Counted from the stretch's first letter, positions 27,380 through 34,943 are shown. The stretch is DNA of 64,000 nucleotides from an uncultured Clostridia bacterium (GCA_947631965.1 CANRNL010000004.1:1-64000); one strand, 5' to 3'. Translations and numbers: made by a program. Notes: generated by a model not told the origin, from the letters alone.

Positions 27380-27404
27380 CCGTGTGTCTTAAAACACCAC
27401 ACGG
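27380..27404 (-). other. intercistronic hairpin
   Basis: CCGTGTG (27380-27386) pairs with CACACGG (27398-27404). No T-run follows on the minus strand, so it is more likely a processing or stability hairpin between the two surface-protein genes than a terminator. Confidence 0.5.
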
Positions 27405-27447
27405 ACGAATATTATTATTCGTCCAATGTGATATTTTTAATCAAAGA

Positions 27448-28320
27448 TTATTCAGCAGCCTCAACCTCGGCTTCAACTTCAGCTTCGGTCTCTTCCTCGG
27501 TCTCCTCTTCGGAAGTTTCCTCGGCAGCTTCCTCGGATTCTTCAACCTCTTCGGTTACTTCTTCCGATTTTACTTCCTCGGCATCTTCTGCGGGAGTCTC
27601 CTCCTCAGGCTCGGTTGCTTCTTCGGGCTCAACAACTTCCGCGTTGTCCTCGGGAGCAACAACCTCTTCGGGTTCTTCTATCGAAGCTGCAGCGGCAGCT
27701 TCAACGGGGAATGTATCAATCTTTCCCAAAATTTTGCTGATTATAAGACCAACGTCTGCAGCAGTCAAGCCTCCGATTCCGTCAACATCAGCAGCGATAA
27801 ATCCGGGCGTTCCTTCAGCCAAACTTGAATCCTTACCCAAAATGTTGCTGATTATAATACCAACGTCTGTAGCGGTCACACCCCCGATTCCGTCAACGTC
27901 GCCGTACGTAACATCCGGAGTCTCCTGATACTCAAACGCAACAACCTGCGCCGCAGGAGTGTCGATATCGGTACCGCCTACCTTAACGAGCAGGTACTTG
28001 CTTTCGCCTTCCGCCGGAGCCCAACCGTCTTTAACCGTAAAGGTCTTGGACGAGCCTGCGTCCTCCTGGGTAACGTAAACTATTTCCTGGTCTACATAAG
28101 GCGTGTCTTCCGCACCTGTGCCGCCTGTCAAAGCCTCATAAGCCGCGGTTATATCAAATGCCAACAAGGTCATCTGACCGCTTATTCCGCTATAATCAAC
28201 GGTGACATTAGAGCCTGCGCGGCTTGCTGTCATTGTCGGAGCGGCAAACGCCGAGCTGCTTACAGCAACGCTCAACGCAGTTGCACACGCCAACGCTTTT
28301 GCAATTGTTTTGATTTTCAT
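27448..28320 (-). CDS. secreted dockerin-like protein with acidic tail
   Basis: 290 residues from the ATG at 28320 (AGGAGG ahead). A signal peptide (1-26) is followed by a beta-rich domain (about 28-133), then two dockerin-type segments (139-163 and 176-200) with the pattern DVDGIGGxTAxDVGxIISxILGK. The last 80 residues are very rich in Glu with Pro, Val and Thr. Real type I dockerins have Asp at the fifth loop position (GDG); both repeats here have Ile (GIG), so calcium binding may be altered. The neighbour downstream carries a cohesin-like domain, suggesting a matched surface pair. Confidence 0.78.
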   Translation of the reverse strand: MKIKTIAKALACATALSVAVSSSAFAAPTMTASRAGSNVTVDYSGISGQMTLLAFDITAAYEALTGGTGAEDTPYVDQEIVYVTQEDAGSSKTFTVKDGWAPAEGESKYLLVKVGGTDIDTPAAQVVAFEYQETPDVTYGDVDGIGGVTATDVGIIISNILGKDSSLAEGTPGFIAADVDGIGGLTAADVGLIISKILGKIDTFPVEAAAAASIEEPEEVVAPEDNAEVVEPEEATEPEEETPAEDAEEVKSEEVTEEVEESEEAAEETSEEETEEETEAEVEAEVEAAE

Positions 28321-28568
28321 AATGAACATCCTCCTTAACTCTTTCCTTAAAATATTGATTTCACTTTCTATTCCCTCGGAAACCCTCGGAAACATAATTT
28401 TACTGAGTTGAATTGCCGAATCATCATTCGGCTGTCCGGAAAGAGAAACCCACAACAACAACTCTTTCCGCATCCATTTCCCTATAATTTATATCTTTTT
28501 ATATCTTTATATATTACGAGCAAAATACGCTATGTAAAAATACAAAATCGTACTTCACCGTTTATACA
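28321..28568 (-). other. long 5' leader of the dockerin-like gene
   Basis: About 250 nt between the expected transcription start and the ATG, with no open frame of note. It holds two small hairpins on the minus strand (GGAAAGAG with CTCTTTCC; GCCGAAT with ATTCGGC) and a direct repeat of TTTCCGAGGG. No known riboswitch was recognised. Bases 28604-28703, further upstream, are AT-rich and hold nothing I can name. Confidence 0.4.
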
Positions 28569-28574
28569 TTTTCA

Positions 28575-28603
28575 ATTATAATACTTTTGATACAATATTT
28601 CAA
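28575..28603 (-). promoter_or_regulatory. promoter of the dockerin/SLH operon
   Basis: Minus-strand TTGAAA (28603-28598), a 17-nt spacer, TATAAT (28580-28575). Confidence 0.75.
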
Positions 28604-28703
28604 GAGTTTTTTTAACTTTTTTTATATTTATTTTTTGGAAATGCCCAAAACGCCTGAAATAATGCGGTATTACAGGGATTTAAGCAAAAAAATTTTTTCT
28701 TGA

Positions 28704-28732
28704 TTGACATTATATCTTATTTGCGCTAAAAT
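28704..28732 (+). promoter_or_regulatory. promoter of apbE and the amidohydrolase gene
   Basis: TTGACA at 28704-28709, a 17-nt spacer, TAAAAT at 28727-28732. The leader is about 95 nt. Confidence 0.82.
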
Positions 28733-28833
28733 ATCAATACATAATTTTAAAAAAATACAATCTTAAAACAATTTTTTCAGCGCTTTTCATATTTAGATAT
28801 TATATTATTATATAAAATAAGGAAGAAACTTAT

Positions 28834-29823
28834 ATGAGTATAAAAAAAATCAAGATTTTGCTTTCGGTAATACTTCTCGCGGTGCTGTGCGCCGCACTTT
28901 ATATATCGAGCGGGCGGCGCGCGGGAGAATATTCCGAAACCCAATTTCTGTTTGACACCGAATGTACCGTAAGCGCGGGCGGCAAAAACGCCGAAGCCGC
29001 CGTAAACGCCGCGTTCGAGCGTGCCGCAGAGCTTGACGCGCTGTTTGACTACTATTCCGACAGTTCAATCGTTTCAGAAATAAACAACGCTTCCGCAGAC
29101 GTTGAAATCGGTATTGACGCAGACACCGCCTCCGTCCTGTCTATGGCAAATCAAATCTCGGAAGCGTCGGGAGGCGCGTTTGATATAACCATAGCACCGG
29201 TCAAGGATTTATGGAATTTCAGCGGAGAACCCTCCGTTCCGTCAAGCGCCGCGATTCAATCGGCTTTAAAAAGTGTAAACTATAACAACTTTACACTCGA
29301 TTCTGAAAATAATTTTCTTGTAAAGCACAATACCTTTACAAGAATTGACTTAGGCGGAATAGCAAAGGGCTACGCGGCGGACGAAGCCGCAAAAACACTG
29401 AAAGAAAGCGGCGTAAAATACGCTCTTATCGACTTTGGTGGCAACGTGGTAACTCTCGGCAACAACCCGAAGAACAAAAACGGAATATGGAAAATCGGTA
29501 TTCAAAAGCCATTTGCGCCCACCGGAGAATACAGCGAAATAATAGAGGTAACCGAGAGCGCGGTGGTCACGAGCGGAATTTATGAACGCAACTTCACCGA
29601 AAACGGCATACTTTACCATCATATTTTAGATCCCAAAAGCGGATACCCCGTCGAAAACGGGCTGAGCAGCGTCACGGTCGTACACAAATCGTCCGCCGTG
29701 GCGGACGGTCTTGCAACCGCGTGCTTTGTACTCGGCGAAGAACATGGACGCGAGCTTGCGGAAAAATTCGGGGCGGAGGTTTACTTTAAATATCGGAACG
29801 AACAGACGGAGGAAACAAAATGA
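28834..29823 (+). CDS. apbE: FAD:protein FMN transferase
   Basis: 329 residues. It attaches FMN to threonine of target flavoproteins such as Rnf or Nqr subunits, outside the membrane. An N-terminal hydrophobic segment (about 8-25) anchors or exports it; the nearby Cys does not form a clean lipobox. Family motifs are present: FDTECTV near the start, GGAFDITIAPVKDLW, DLGGIAKGYAADEA and ALIDFGGNV. No flavin-target gene lies nearby, so the substrate is unknown. It overlaps the next gene by ATGA, showing translational coupling. Confidence 0.9.
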   Translation: MSIKKIKILLSVILLAVLCAALYISSGRRAGEYSETQFLFDTECTVSAGGKNAEAAVNAAFERAAELDALFDYYSDSSIVSEINNASADVEIGIDADTASVLSMANQISEASGGAFDITIAPVKDLWNFSGEPSVPSSAAIQSALKSVNYNNFTLDSENNFLVKHNTFTRIDLGGIAKGYAADEAAKTLKESGVKYALIDFGGNVVTLGNNPKNKNGIWKIGIQKPFAPTGEYSEIIEVTESAVVTSGIYERNFTENGILYHHILDPKSGYPVENGLSSVTVVHKSSAVADGLATACFVLGEEHGRELAEKFGAEVYFKYRNEQTEETK

Positions 29824-30965
29824 CTGTAACAAACGCTAAAATCTATACCATGAAAAATCGGGAAATAATCGAGTGCGGCTTTATATCATTTGAAAACGGC
29901 ATAATAACCGCGGTAGGCGATATGGCAAATTGTCCGCACACCGACGAAGTATTTGACGCGGAAGGCGGCACGGTAACGCCCGGACTTGTTGAGGCGCACT
30001 GTCACATAGGTATGTGGGAGGACGGTCTTAACGAGGAGGGCGACGACGGTAACGAGGACACCGAGCCCGCAACGCCGCAGATGCGCGCAATAGACGCGGT
30101 AAATCCGCAGGACAGAGCTTTTTCGGAAGCCGCCGCCTCGGGAGTAACCACCGTAGTCACGGGTCCGGGAAGCGCAAATCCAATCGGAGGGCAGCTTATG
30201 GCTATGAAAACGGCCGGAATACGCGCCGACGATATGGTCGTAAAATCCCCTATTGCCATAAAAATGGCGTTTGGAGAAAATCCGAAGATGGTTTACCGAG
30301 GAAAGGAGCGCACTCCCTCCACCAGAATGGCAACCGCCGCAATCATACGGGAAAATCTGTATCAGGCGCGCGAGTATATGAAAAAATGGGAGCGATACAA
30401 GAGCGGCGCCGACGAGGATATGCCCGAATTTGATTTTAAGCTCGAACCGCTTGTTTCGGCGCTGAAAGGCGAAATACAGGTTCACGCGCACGCGCACCGC
30501 GCCGACGATATTTTCACGGCAATACGCATAGCAAAGGAGTTTGGCTTAAAACTTGTCCTCGTACACTGCACCGAGGGGCATCTGATTGCCGACGAGCTTG
30601 CAAAAGACGGCTATCCCGTGCTTTCGGGGCCGTCCTTTACCGACAGGAGCAAGCCGGAGCTGCGGGCGCTCACGTTTGAAGCCCCGTCAATATTAAACAA
30701 GCATAATATACCGACCGCAATTATAACAGACCATCCCGAAACTCCGGTAAAGTATCTTAACATCTGCGCCGCCATGGCAGTGCGCGAAGGGATGGACGAG
30801 TACGAGGCTCTGCGCTCGATAACTGCGGTTCCCGCCGAAATACTCGGTCTGGGAGATAAAATAGGTTCGCTCGAAGCGGGCAAGGATGCGGACATTGTTA
30901 TATGGGACAAAAGTCCGCTCGATATTATGTCAAAACAGAAAAAAGTATTTATAGATGGGAAATAA
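29820..30965 (+). CDS. metal-dependent amidohydrolase, imidazolonepropionase-like
   Basis: 381 residues of the amidohydrolase superfamily. The metal-binding HxH is in VEAHCHIG near residue 60; VHAHAHRADD and VHCTEGH supply later His ligands, and ITDHPE a catalytic Asp. The region KSPIAIKMAFGENPK may carry the bridging lysine. It lacks a signal peptide. This subfamily is usually annotated only as amidohydrolase and its substrate is unknown. It is co-translated with apbE, but a shared role is not obvious. Confidence 0.85.
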   Translation: MTVTNAKIYTMKNREIIECGFISFENGIITAVGDMANCPHTDEVFDAEGGTVTPGLVEAHCHIGMWEDGLNEEGDDGNEDTEPATPQMRAIDAVNPQDRAFSEAAASGVTTVVTGPGSANPIGGQLMAMKTAGIRADDMVVKSPIAIKMAFGENPKMVYRGKERTPSTRMATAAIIRENLYQAREYMKKWERYKSGADEDMPEFDFKLEPLVSALKGEIQVHAHAHRADDIFTAIRIAKEFGLKLVLVHCTEGHLIADELAKDGYPVLSGPSFTDRSKPELRALTFEAPSILNKHNIPTAIITDHPETPVKYLNICAAMAVREGMDEYEALRSITAVPAEILGLGDKIGSLEAGKDADIVIWDKSPLDIMSKQKKVFIDGK

Positions 30966-30972
30966 ATAAATA

Positions 30973-30994
30973 AAAGCGGGTAAACCCGCTTTTA
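30973..30994. terminator. bidirectional terminator
   Basis: AAAAGCGGGT pairs with ACCCGCTTTT, with AT-rich runs on both sides. It is shared by the amidohydrolase and the convergent carboxypeptidase gene. Confidence 0.88.
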
Positions 30995-31004
30995 TTTATT
31001 TTAT

Positions 31005-32183
31005 TCAACTTGCCTTTACAAACGTAAACCTTTTCAAAATCTTTCCGAACATCTGCAAATACGTTATTCGCGGCGCGTCCTCGCTTGTGACAATATTTCT
31101 GCGCGCGACCTCGCCGCCGTCGATAGTGAACACGACTTCGCCCACCTTCGTGCCTGCGGGCGCGGGAGCGTCGAGCTTTTCATCCATTGTAACATTTACT
31201 TCAACATTTCCGCTGTTACCTTTTTTGACAATAAAATTTACGCCTCCCTCTACCTCTGTCGCGGCGCTGTCTTTTGAACCACCCGCAACCTTTATCGGCG
31301 GAAGCGGCTCGGTCATTACGCTGTCGTCAACCAGAGAGTAATTCGCAAAACCGTAATCAAGCAGCTTTGTCGCGCTTGAAAATCTGTCTGCTGTCGTCGG
31401 CGCGGCGAGAACCACGGCAACAAGCTGCATATTATTTCTCTTTGCCGACGCGGAAAGACAGTATTTCGCGGTACTTGTCGAGCCCGTCTTTATTCCGTTC
31501 GCGCCGTCGTAAAACCTTATCAGCTTATTGGTGTTCGCAAGCTGAAACTCTCCGCCCCGTATACTGTCCATCCATATCGTAAGATACTTTTGTATCTGCT
31601 CATGCTTTAAAAGCTCGCACGAAATCAACGCTATGTCATACGCGGTGCTGTAATGCTCGGTCGTCTCGTCCAAGCCGTTGCAGTTTATAAAGTGTGTATC
31701 ATTTGCGCCGAGCGCGGCGGCGCGCTTGTTCATCTGCTCGACGAAAGACTCCTCCGTTCCCGAAACAAACTCCGCCATGGCGACCGCCGCGTCATTGCCG
31801 GAGGCTACCGCGATGGCTTTCATCATATCGTCAACGCTCATCTGCTCGCCCTGCTCCAAAAATACCTGCGAACCGCCCATCGACGCGGCATGCTCGCTTA
31901 CCGTCACCATATCGTCAAGCGATATTTTGCCGCTGTCCAGCGCCTCCATTATAAGAAGCATTGTCATAGTTTTCGTTACGCTGGCAATCTGCATACGCTC
32001 ATGCGCGTTAAGCTCGTACAAAATCTGTCCGCTCGACGCTTCCATAAGAAGCGCGGACGGAGCGGTGACAAGCTGTGCCGATACGTCGGTGTCAACCTGC
32101 ACCGAGACCTCGGCGAACGCCGACGCGCCGCAAAACACGGCAAGCGCAAGAGCAAGACAAAGCGCACACTTTAATATTCGCAT
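31005..32183 (-). CDS. D-alanyl-D-alanine carboxypeptidase (DacA/DacF type)
   Basis: 392 residues from the ATG at 32183. A signal peptide (1-24) leads into a class A low-molecular-weight penicillin-binding protein. The active-site Ser68 and Lys71 are in SVTK, the second motif is Ser128-Gly-Asn130, and the third is KTG in GIKTGST. A PBP5-type C-terminal beta domain follows, ending with a weak amphipathic membrane helix. It trims the terminal D-Ala of peptidoglycan stems, in vegetative cells or spore cortex; which of the two is not decided by sequence. Confidence 0.92.
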   Translation of the reverse strand: MRILKCALCLALALAVFCGASAFAEVSVQVDTDVSAQLVTAPSALLMEASSGQILYELNAHERMQIASVTKTMTMLLIMEALDSGKISLDDMVTVSEHAASMGGSQVFLEQGEQMSVDDMMKAIAVASGNDAAVAMAEFVSGTEESFVEQMNKRAAALGANDTHFINCNGLDETTEHYSTAYDIALISCELLKHEQIQKYLTIWMDSIRGGEFQLANTNKLIRFYDGANGIKTGSTSTAKYCLSASAKRNNMQLVAVVLAAPTTADRFSSATKLLDYGFANYSLVDDSVMTEPLPPIKVAGGSKDSAATEVEGGVNFIVKKGNSGNVEVNVTMDEKLDAPAPAGTKVGEVVFTIDGGEVARRNIVTSEDAPRITYLQMFGKILKRFTFVKAS

Positions 32184-32358
32184 AAAATCAGTTCCTTCCG
32201 TTTTTGTGTTTTTATGTTTCAAGTTTTTAATTCTTCCGTTTATAAATAGCTATGCGAAAACACAAACAAAATTCACCTTTTTTGTGATTTTTACTGTTTT
32301 TGTATAATTAAATCTATCCGATTTTTTTGAAAATATTGTCATTTAATGCACAAAAATG

Positions 32359-32387
32359 TTGATTTTGAACTCATTTTAATATATTAT
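32359..32387 (+). promoter_or_regulatory. promoter of the small membrane protein gene
   Basis: TTGATT at 32359-32364, a 17-nt spacer, TATTAT at 32382-32387. A moderate match. Confidence 0.55.
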
Positions 32388-32474
32388 ATACATAGGTTAA
32401 ACTCAAAACGTTTATGCTCCGGTGAACCGGCGAGTATTTTAGTTTTTATTTTTATTTATCGGAAGTGTTTTAAA

Positions 32475-33029
32475 GTGAAATTCGGTAAACTTGAAGAATT
32501 GAAAATGCGGCTGAGTATGAGACTGTCGGGATTTTCTCTGCGCGGCAATACGGAACGCAAAATAATAATCGTTCTTATACTCGCGCTTATTTCGGCGCCG
32601 ATATTAACATATCATATCGGGTCAAGCAAAAATCTAAGCCACGCACTGGTCGAAGAAAAGCTGAGTGCGGACGAGGAATATAACAACGTTATAAGCGGAA
32701 TAGAGGAACAAAGCGGAAAGCTTGACGAGCTGAAAGAGCAGATAAGCGAGAGCGAGGCAAAGCTCGAAGAATACAGAATCCAAAAAGAAAATTCCGAAAA
32801 AGAGCTGGCGGAGCTTGACCGGAAGCTCACCGAAAAGCACGAGATTCTTTACCCCTCCGCGAAAAGCGAGGTCAAGGTGGCGCTGTCGGACAACAGCACG
32901 GTTTATGTCACCAAGACCGGCAAAAAATATCACCGCGACGGCTGTTCAAGCCTTTCAAAAAGCAAAATTCCAATTACTTACGCGGAAGCCGTAGCAAAGG
33001 GTTACATGCCCTGCAAATCCTGTAACTGA
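32475..33029 (+). CDS. membrane-anchored coiled-coil protein with C-terminal Ada-type zinc motif
   Basis: 184 residues from a GTG at 32475 (GGAAG 9 nt ahead); a later ATG at 32505 is possible. There is one membrane helix (about 33-52), a Glu/Lys-rich coiled coil (about 65-125), then a C-terminal HxxxC...CxxC motif (YHRDGCSSL through GYMPCKSCN) like that found at the end of secreted nucleases and ComEC-like proteins. That motif likely binds zinc. The bulk of the protein should face outward. Function unknown. Confidence 0.7.
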   Translation: MKFGKLEELKMRLSMRLSGFSLRGNTERKIIIVLILALISAPILTYHIGSSKNLSHALVEEKLSADEEYNNVISGIEEQSGKLDELKEQISESEAKLEEYRIQKENSEKELAELDRKLTEKHEILYPSAKSEVKVALSDNSTVYVTKTGKKYHRDGCSSLSKSKIPITYAEAVAKGYMPCKSCN

Positions 33030-33046
33030 CAAATCAAAGCGCAAAA

Positions 33047-33078
33047 AATCGGCATACTTAAAATTAAGTATGCCGATT
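33047..33078. terminator. bidirectional terminator
   Basis: A perfect 14-bp stem AATCGGCATACTTA with TAAGTATGCCGATT, loop AAAT, with T-rich flanks. It separates the small membrane protein gene from ferritin. Confidence 0.9.
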
Positions 33079-33112
33079 TAATTTTCGGTTATTGTTTATA
33101 TGCCGTATCCTA

Positions 33113-33625
33113 TCAGTCAAGAACGAGGGAGGGGGCCGAGTAAACTCTCGCGCCAAGCTCGCTGTTGAGCATATACAGGCTTCTTGCATCATCGCCGAAA
33201 AGCTCCATCTTTGTGATGAGGTCGGAAGAATTTTTCTCCTCCTCGCCCTGTTCTTTAACGAACCAGTCGAGGAATTGAACCGTGCGGTAGTCATTTACCT
33301 TCTGAGCCGCCGCGTATATGTTGTTTATGAGCGAGGTAACATACTGTTCATGCTCGTAAGCCGCGTTCAGCGGGTCGAGAAGCGTCTCGAAGGTCTTGTC
33401 GGGCTTTGCGATTGCCTCAAGAACTACGGGTTGGTCGTTGTTGTGCAGATATTGATAAATCAAAAGCGCGTGGTCCTGCTCTTCTTTCGCCTGAATCTCA
33501 TACCAGTTCGAAAAGCCGTCCAGCCCTTTTGCGGAGTAGAAATTCGCCATATCAAGGTAGAGATATGCGGAATACAGTTCCTTGTTTATCTGGTCGTTCA
33601 ATAATTCGTATACCTTCTTGTCCAT
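33113..33625 (-). CDS. ftnA: ferritin
   Basis: 170 residues of the non-haem bacterial ferritin family. It stores iron as a mineral core in a 24-subunit shell. Ferroxidase-site residues are visible as Glu in NKELYSAYLY, Glu and His in KEEQDHALL, and the Glu/Gln pair in WFVKEQGEEEK. There is no haem-ligand methionine of bacterioferritin type. The ATG at 33625 has AGGAGG; the longer open frame upstream runs through the promoter and is not used. Monocistronic. No Fur-like operator was recognised. Confidence 0.93.
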   Translation of the reverse strand: MDKKVYELLNDQINKELYSAYLYLDMANFYSAKGLDGFSNWYEIQAKEEQDHALLIYQYLHNNDQPVVLEAIAKPDKTFETLLDPLNAAYEHEQYVTSLINNIYAAAQKVNDYRTVQFLDWFVKEQGEEEKNSSDLITKMELFGDDARSLYMLNSELGARVYSAPSLVLD

Positions 33626-33668
33626 AGTAAAACCTCCTAAAATAGTTAAAATATCTAAATACATAAAA

Positions 33669-33697
33669 ATTATAGCACCGCAAAATTTGAGTGTCAA
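33669..33697 (-). promoter_or_regulatory. promoter of ferritin
   Basis: Minus-strand TTGACA (33697-33692), a 17-nt spacer, TATAAT (33674-33669): a perfect consensus. Confidence 0.92.
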
Positions 33698-33724
33698 TAG
33701 ATAATTAAAATTTTAAAAAAAGTA

Positions 33725-33753
33725 TTGACAATAAAATGTTTCTTTGCTATAAT
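33725..33753 (+). promoter_or_regulatory. promoter of the tRNA operon
   Basis: TTGACA at 33725-33730, a 17-nt spacer, TATAAT at 33748-33753: a perfect consensus, diverging from the ferritin promoter. Confidence 0.93.
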
Positions 33754-33792
33754 ACTTTAGGTCAAGTTAACAAACCTTTATATTATGGATAT

Positions 33793-33866
33793 GCGGGTGT
33801 AGTTCAATGGTAGAATCTCAGCCTTCCAAGCTGATTGCGTGGGTTCGATCCCCATCACCCGCTCCA
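33793..33866 (+). tRNA. tRNA-Gly(TCC)
   Basis: The acceptor stem GCGGGTG pairs with CACCCGC, the anticodon loop is CTTCCAA (anticodon TCC), the T-loop is GGTTCGATCC, and CCA is encoded. First of five tRNAs in one operon. Confidence 0.97.
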
Positions 33867-33876
33867 TTATTTTTAT

Positions 33877-33953
<77 letters not shown>

Positions 33954-33995
33954 AATTAAGGTCTGCGGGCATACTGTATGCGCCTTACGTTTTGT

Positions 33996-34073
33996 GGTGG
34001 GTATAGTTCAGCTGGTTAGAGCGTCAGTTTGTGGCACTGAATGTCGTGGGTTCGAATCCCACTACCCACCCCA
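33996..34073 (+). tRNA. tRNA-His(GTG)
   Basis: The acceptor GTGGGTA pairs with TACCCAC, the anticodon loop TTGTGGC gives anticodon GTG. The extra 5' G characteristic of tRNA-His is present at 33996, opposite C34070. CCA is encoded. Confidence 0.97.
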
Positions 34074-34081
34074 TCAGATAC

Positions 34082-34156
34082 TGGGCTGTCGTCAAGCGGT
34101 AAGACACAGCACTTTGACTGCTGCATTCGTAGGTTCGAATCCTGCCAGCCCAGCCA
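34082..34156 (+). tRNA. tRNA-Gln(TTG)
   Basis: The acceptor TGGGCTG pairs with CAGCCCA, the anticodon loop CTTTGAC gives anticodon TTG, and CCA is encoded. Confidence 0.97.
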
Positions 34157-34199
34157 TATTTTTTTCGGCGGCAGAATACAAAAGCCTAAAATTAAATAT

Positions 34200-34275
34200 G
34201 ACCCATTAGCTCAGCTGGCAGAGCACTTGACTTTTAATCAAGGTGTCCGGGGTTCGAGTCTCCGATGGGTCACCA
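34200..34275 (+). tRNA. tRNA-Lys(TTT)
   Basis: The acceptor GACCCAT pairs with ATGGGTC, the anticodon loop CTTTTAA gives anticodon TTT, and CCA is encoded. Last in the operon. Confidence 0.97.
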
Positions 34276-34280
34276 AAAAC

Positions 34281-34318
34281 AATCCGAACTCTTCACATAT
34301 CGGTGAATGGTTCGGATT
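34281..34318. terminator. terminator of the tRNA operon, shared with the opposite-strand RNA locus
   Basis: AATCCGAAC pairs with GTTCGGATT, extended inside by TTCAC with GTGAA. TTTTTGTTT follows on the plus strand and TTGTTTTTGG on the minus strand, so it can stop transcription from either side. Confidence 0.9.
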
Positions 34319-34367
34319 TTTGTTTATGCCGAATCGATTTGACATACAGCTATATTCTCTCTCAAAT

Positions 34368-34479
34368 AAAAGAAGGTGCTGCGCCGACGTTGTTTCCTCA
34401 GCCCAAAACGAGGACATTCCGCAAGTGAATCCCCAACTGTATAAGTGGTTGGCAATTATTAACAAAACGTCCCCGCCTG
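34368..34479 (-). ncRNA. candidate small RNA, unit 4 of a tandem array
   Basis: The region begins 7 nt after a near-consensus promoter. By eye the RNA folds as a closed multi-branch: GACGTT(TT)GTT near its 5' end pairs with AACAACGTC near its 3' end, enclosing hairpins CCAAC/GTTGG, ATTC/GAAT and CCTC/GAGG. The end is set at a T-rich run, but transcription could continue to the strong shared terminator at 34281-34318. An open frame of 75 codons crosses it without a ribosome site. Confidence 0.55.
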
Positions 34480-34485
34480 TCCCCC

Positions 34486-34514
34486 ACTATACCACAAGCC
34501 AAGAGCGGTGTCAA
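34486..34514 (-). promoter_or_regulatory. promoter of small RNA unit 4
   Basis: Minus-strand TTGACA (34514-34509), 17 nt, TATAGT (34491-34486). All 29 bases are identical to the promoter at 34650-34678. Confidence 0.85.
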
Positions 34515-34550
34515 TGGTGATATGCGGAAACTCGGATTGCTTCGGCGTAT

Positions 34551-34643
34551 AAAAAGAAAGCCGCAGAGCAGCAAGCACTGATAATGCGGGATAACCCGCC
34601 CCAGTCGAACGCCCAAGACGTAGATGCTGATACGACTTTTACT
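34551..34643 (-). ncRNA. candidate small RNA, unit 3 of a tandem array
   Basis: About 93 nt between a near-consensus promoter and a clear intrinsic terminator (GCTGC-TCT-GCGGC, then TTTCTTTTT, at 34572-34551). An internal perfect hairpin GCGGG-TTAT-CCCGC lies at 34586-34599. No start codon with a ribosome site is seen. This unit has the best-defined 3' end of the four. Confidence 0.65.
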
Positions 34644-34649
34644 AACTCT

Positions 34650-34678
34650 ACTATACCACAAGCCAAGAGCGGTGTCAA
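34650..34678 (-). promoter_or_regulatory. promoter of small RNA unit 3
   Basis: Minus-strand TTGACA (34678-34673), 17 nt, TATAGT (34655-34650). Identical over the full 29 bp, spacer included, to that of unit 4, while both flanks differ. Confidence 0.85.
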
Positions 34679-34709
34679 CGACAATTCGGGAACGATATAA
34701 ATTTTCGAT

Positions 34710-34781
34710 AAAAGAAGAATCCAAGAATTACTCAGGGGTCTTAGGCTCCAATTGCCTAAAATCTTCAGCAAACTCAGGTTC
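34710..34781 (-). ncRNA. candidate small RNA, unit 2 of a tandem array
   Basis: About 72 nt. It contains the hairpin TTAGGC-AATTGGA-GCCTAA (34759-34741), the same loop as in unit 1 on a stem that differs by a compensated pair. It ends near CTTCTTTTAT, but a convincing terminator stem is not visible, so the 3' end is uncertain. Confidence 0.55.
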
Positions 34782-34787
34782 AATATC

Positions 34788-34816
34788 ATTTTACACAAAG
34801 GCAAATATGTTGTCAA
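34788..34816 (-). promoter_or_regulatory. promoter of small RNA unit 2
   Basis: Minus-strand TTGACA (34816-34811), 17 nt, TAAAAT (34793-34788). Confidence 0.8.
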
Positions 34817-34861
34817 GGGTGATTCTGTCGAAATCCCAAAAACAATAAAAAATTTTCGAAT

Positions 34862-34937
34862 AAAAAAAGAAGTCCGGCGTGGCCGCAAAGCAGAGGGCTC
34901 CAATTGCCCAAGCTGGCAAGACACCACACTTGACTCT
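34862..34937 (-). ncRNA. candidate small RNA, unit 1 of a tandem array
   Basis: About 76 nt. It contains the hairpin GGGC-AATTGGA-GCCC (34909-34895) and ends with a short GC-rich stem (CGGC-CAC-GCCG) then ACTTCTTTTTTT, a fair intrinsic terminator. No ATG is present in the unit. It is first in the array; bases 34973-35079 upstream hold no further promoter of this kind. Confidence 0.62.
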
Positions 34938-34943
34938 GATAAC

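Noticed and set aside
27428-27928. Ser/Thr-rich plus-strand frame of 166 codons
   Set aside because: It is the reverse complement of the Glu-rich tail and dockerin repeats; the low-complexity product is an artefact of GAA/GAG codons read backwards.
34238-34465. 75-codon minus-strand frame across the small-RNA locus
   Set aside because: It has no ribosome site, runs through a strong terminator and into the tRNA-Lys gene, and its product has no recognisable pattern.
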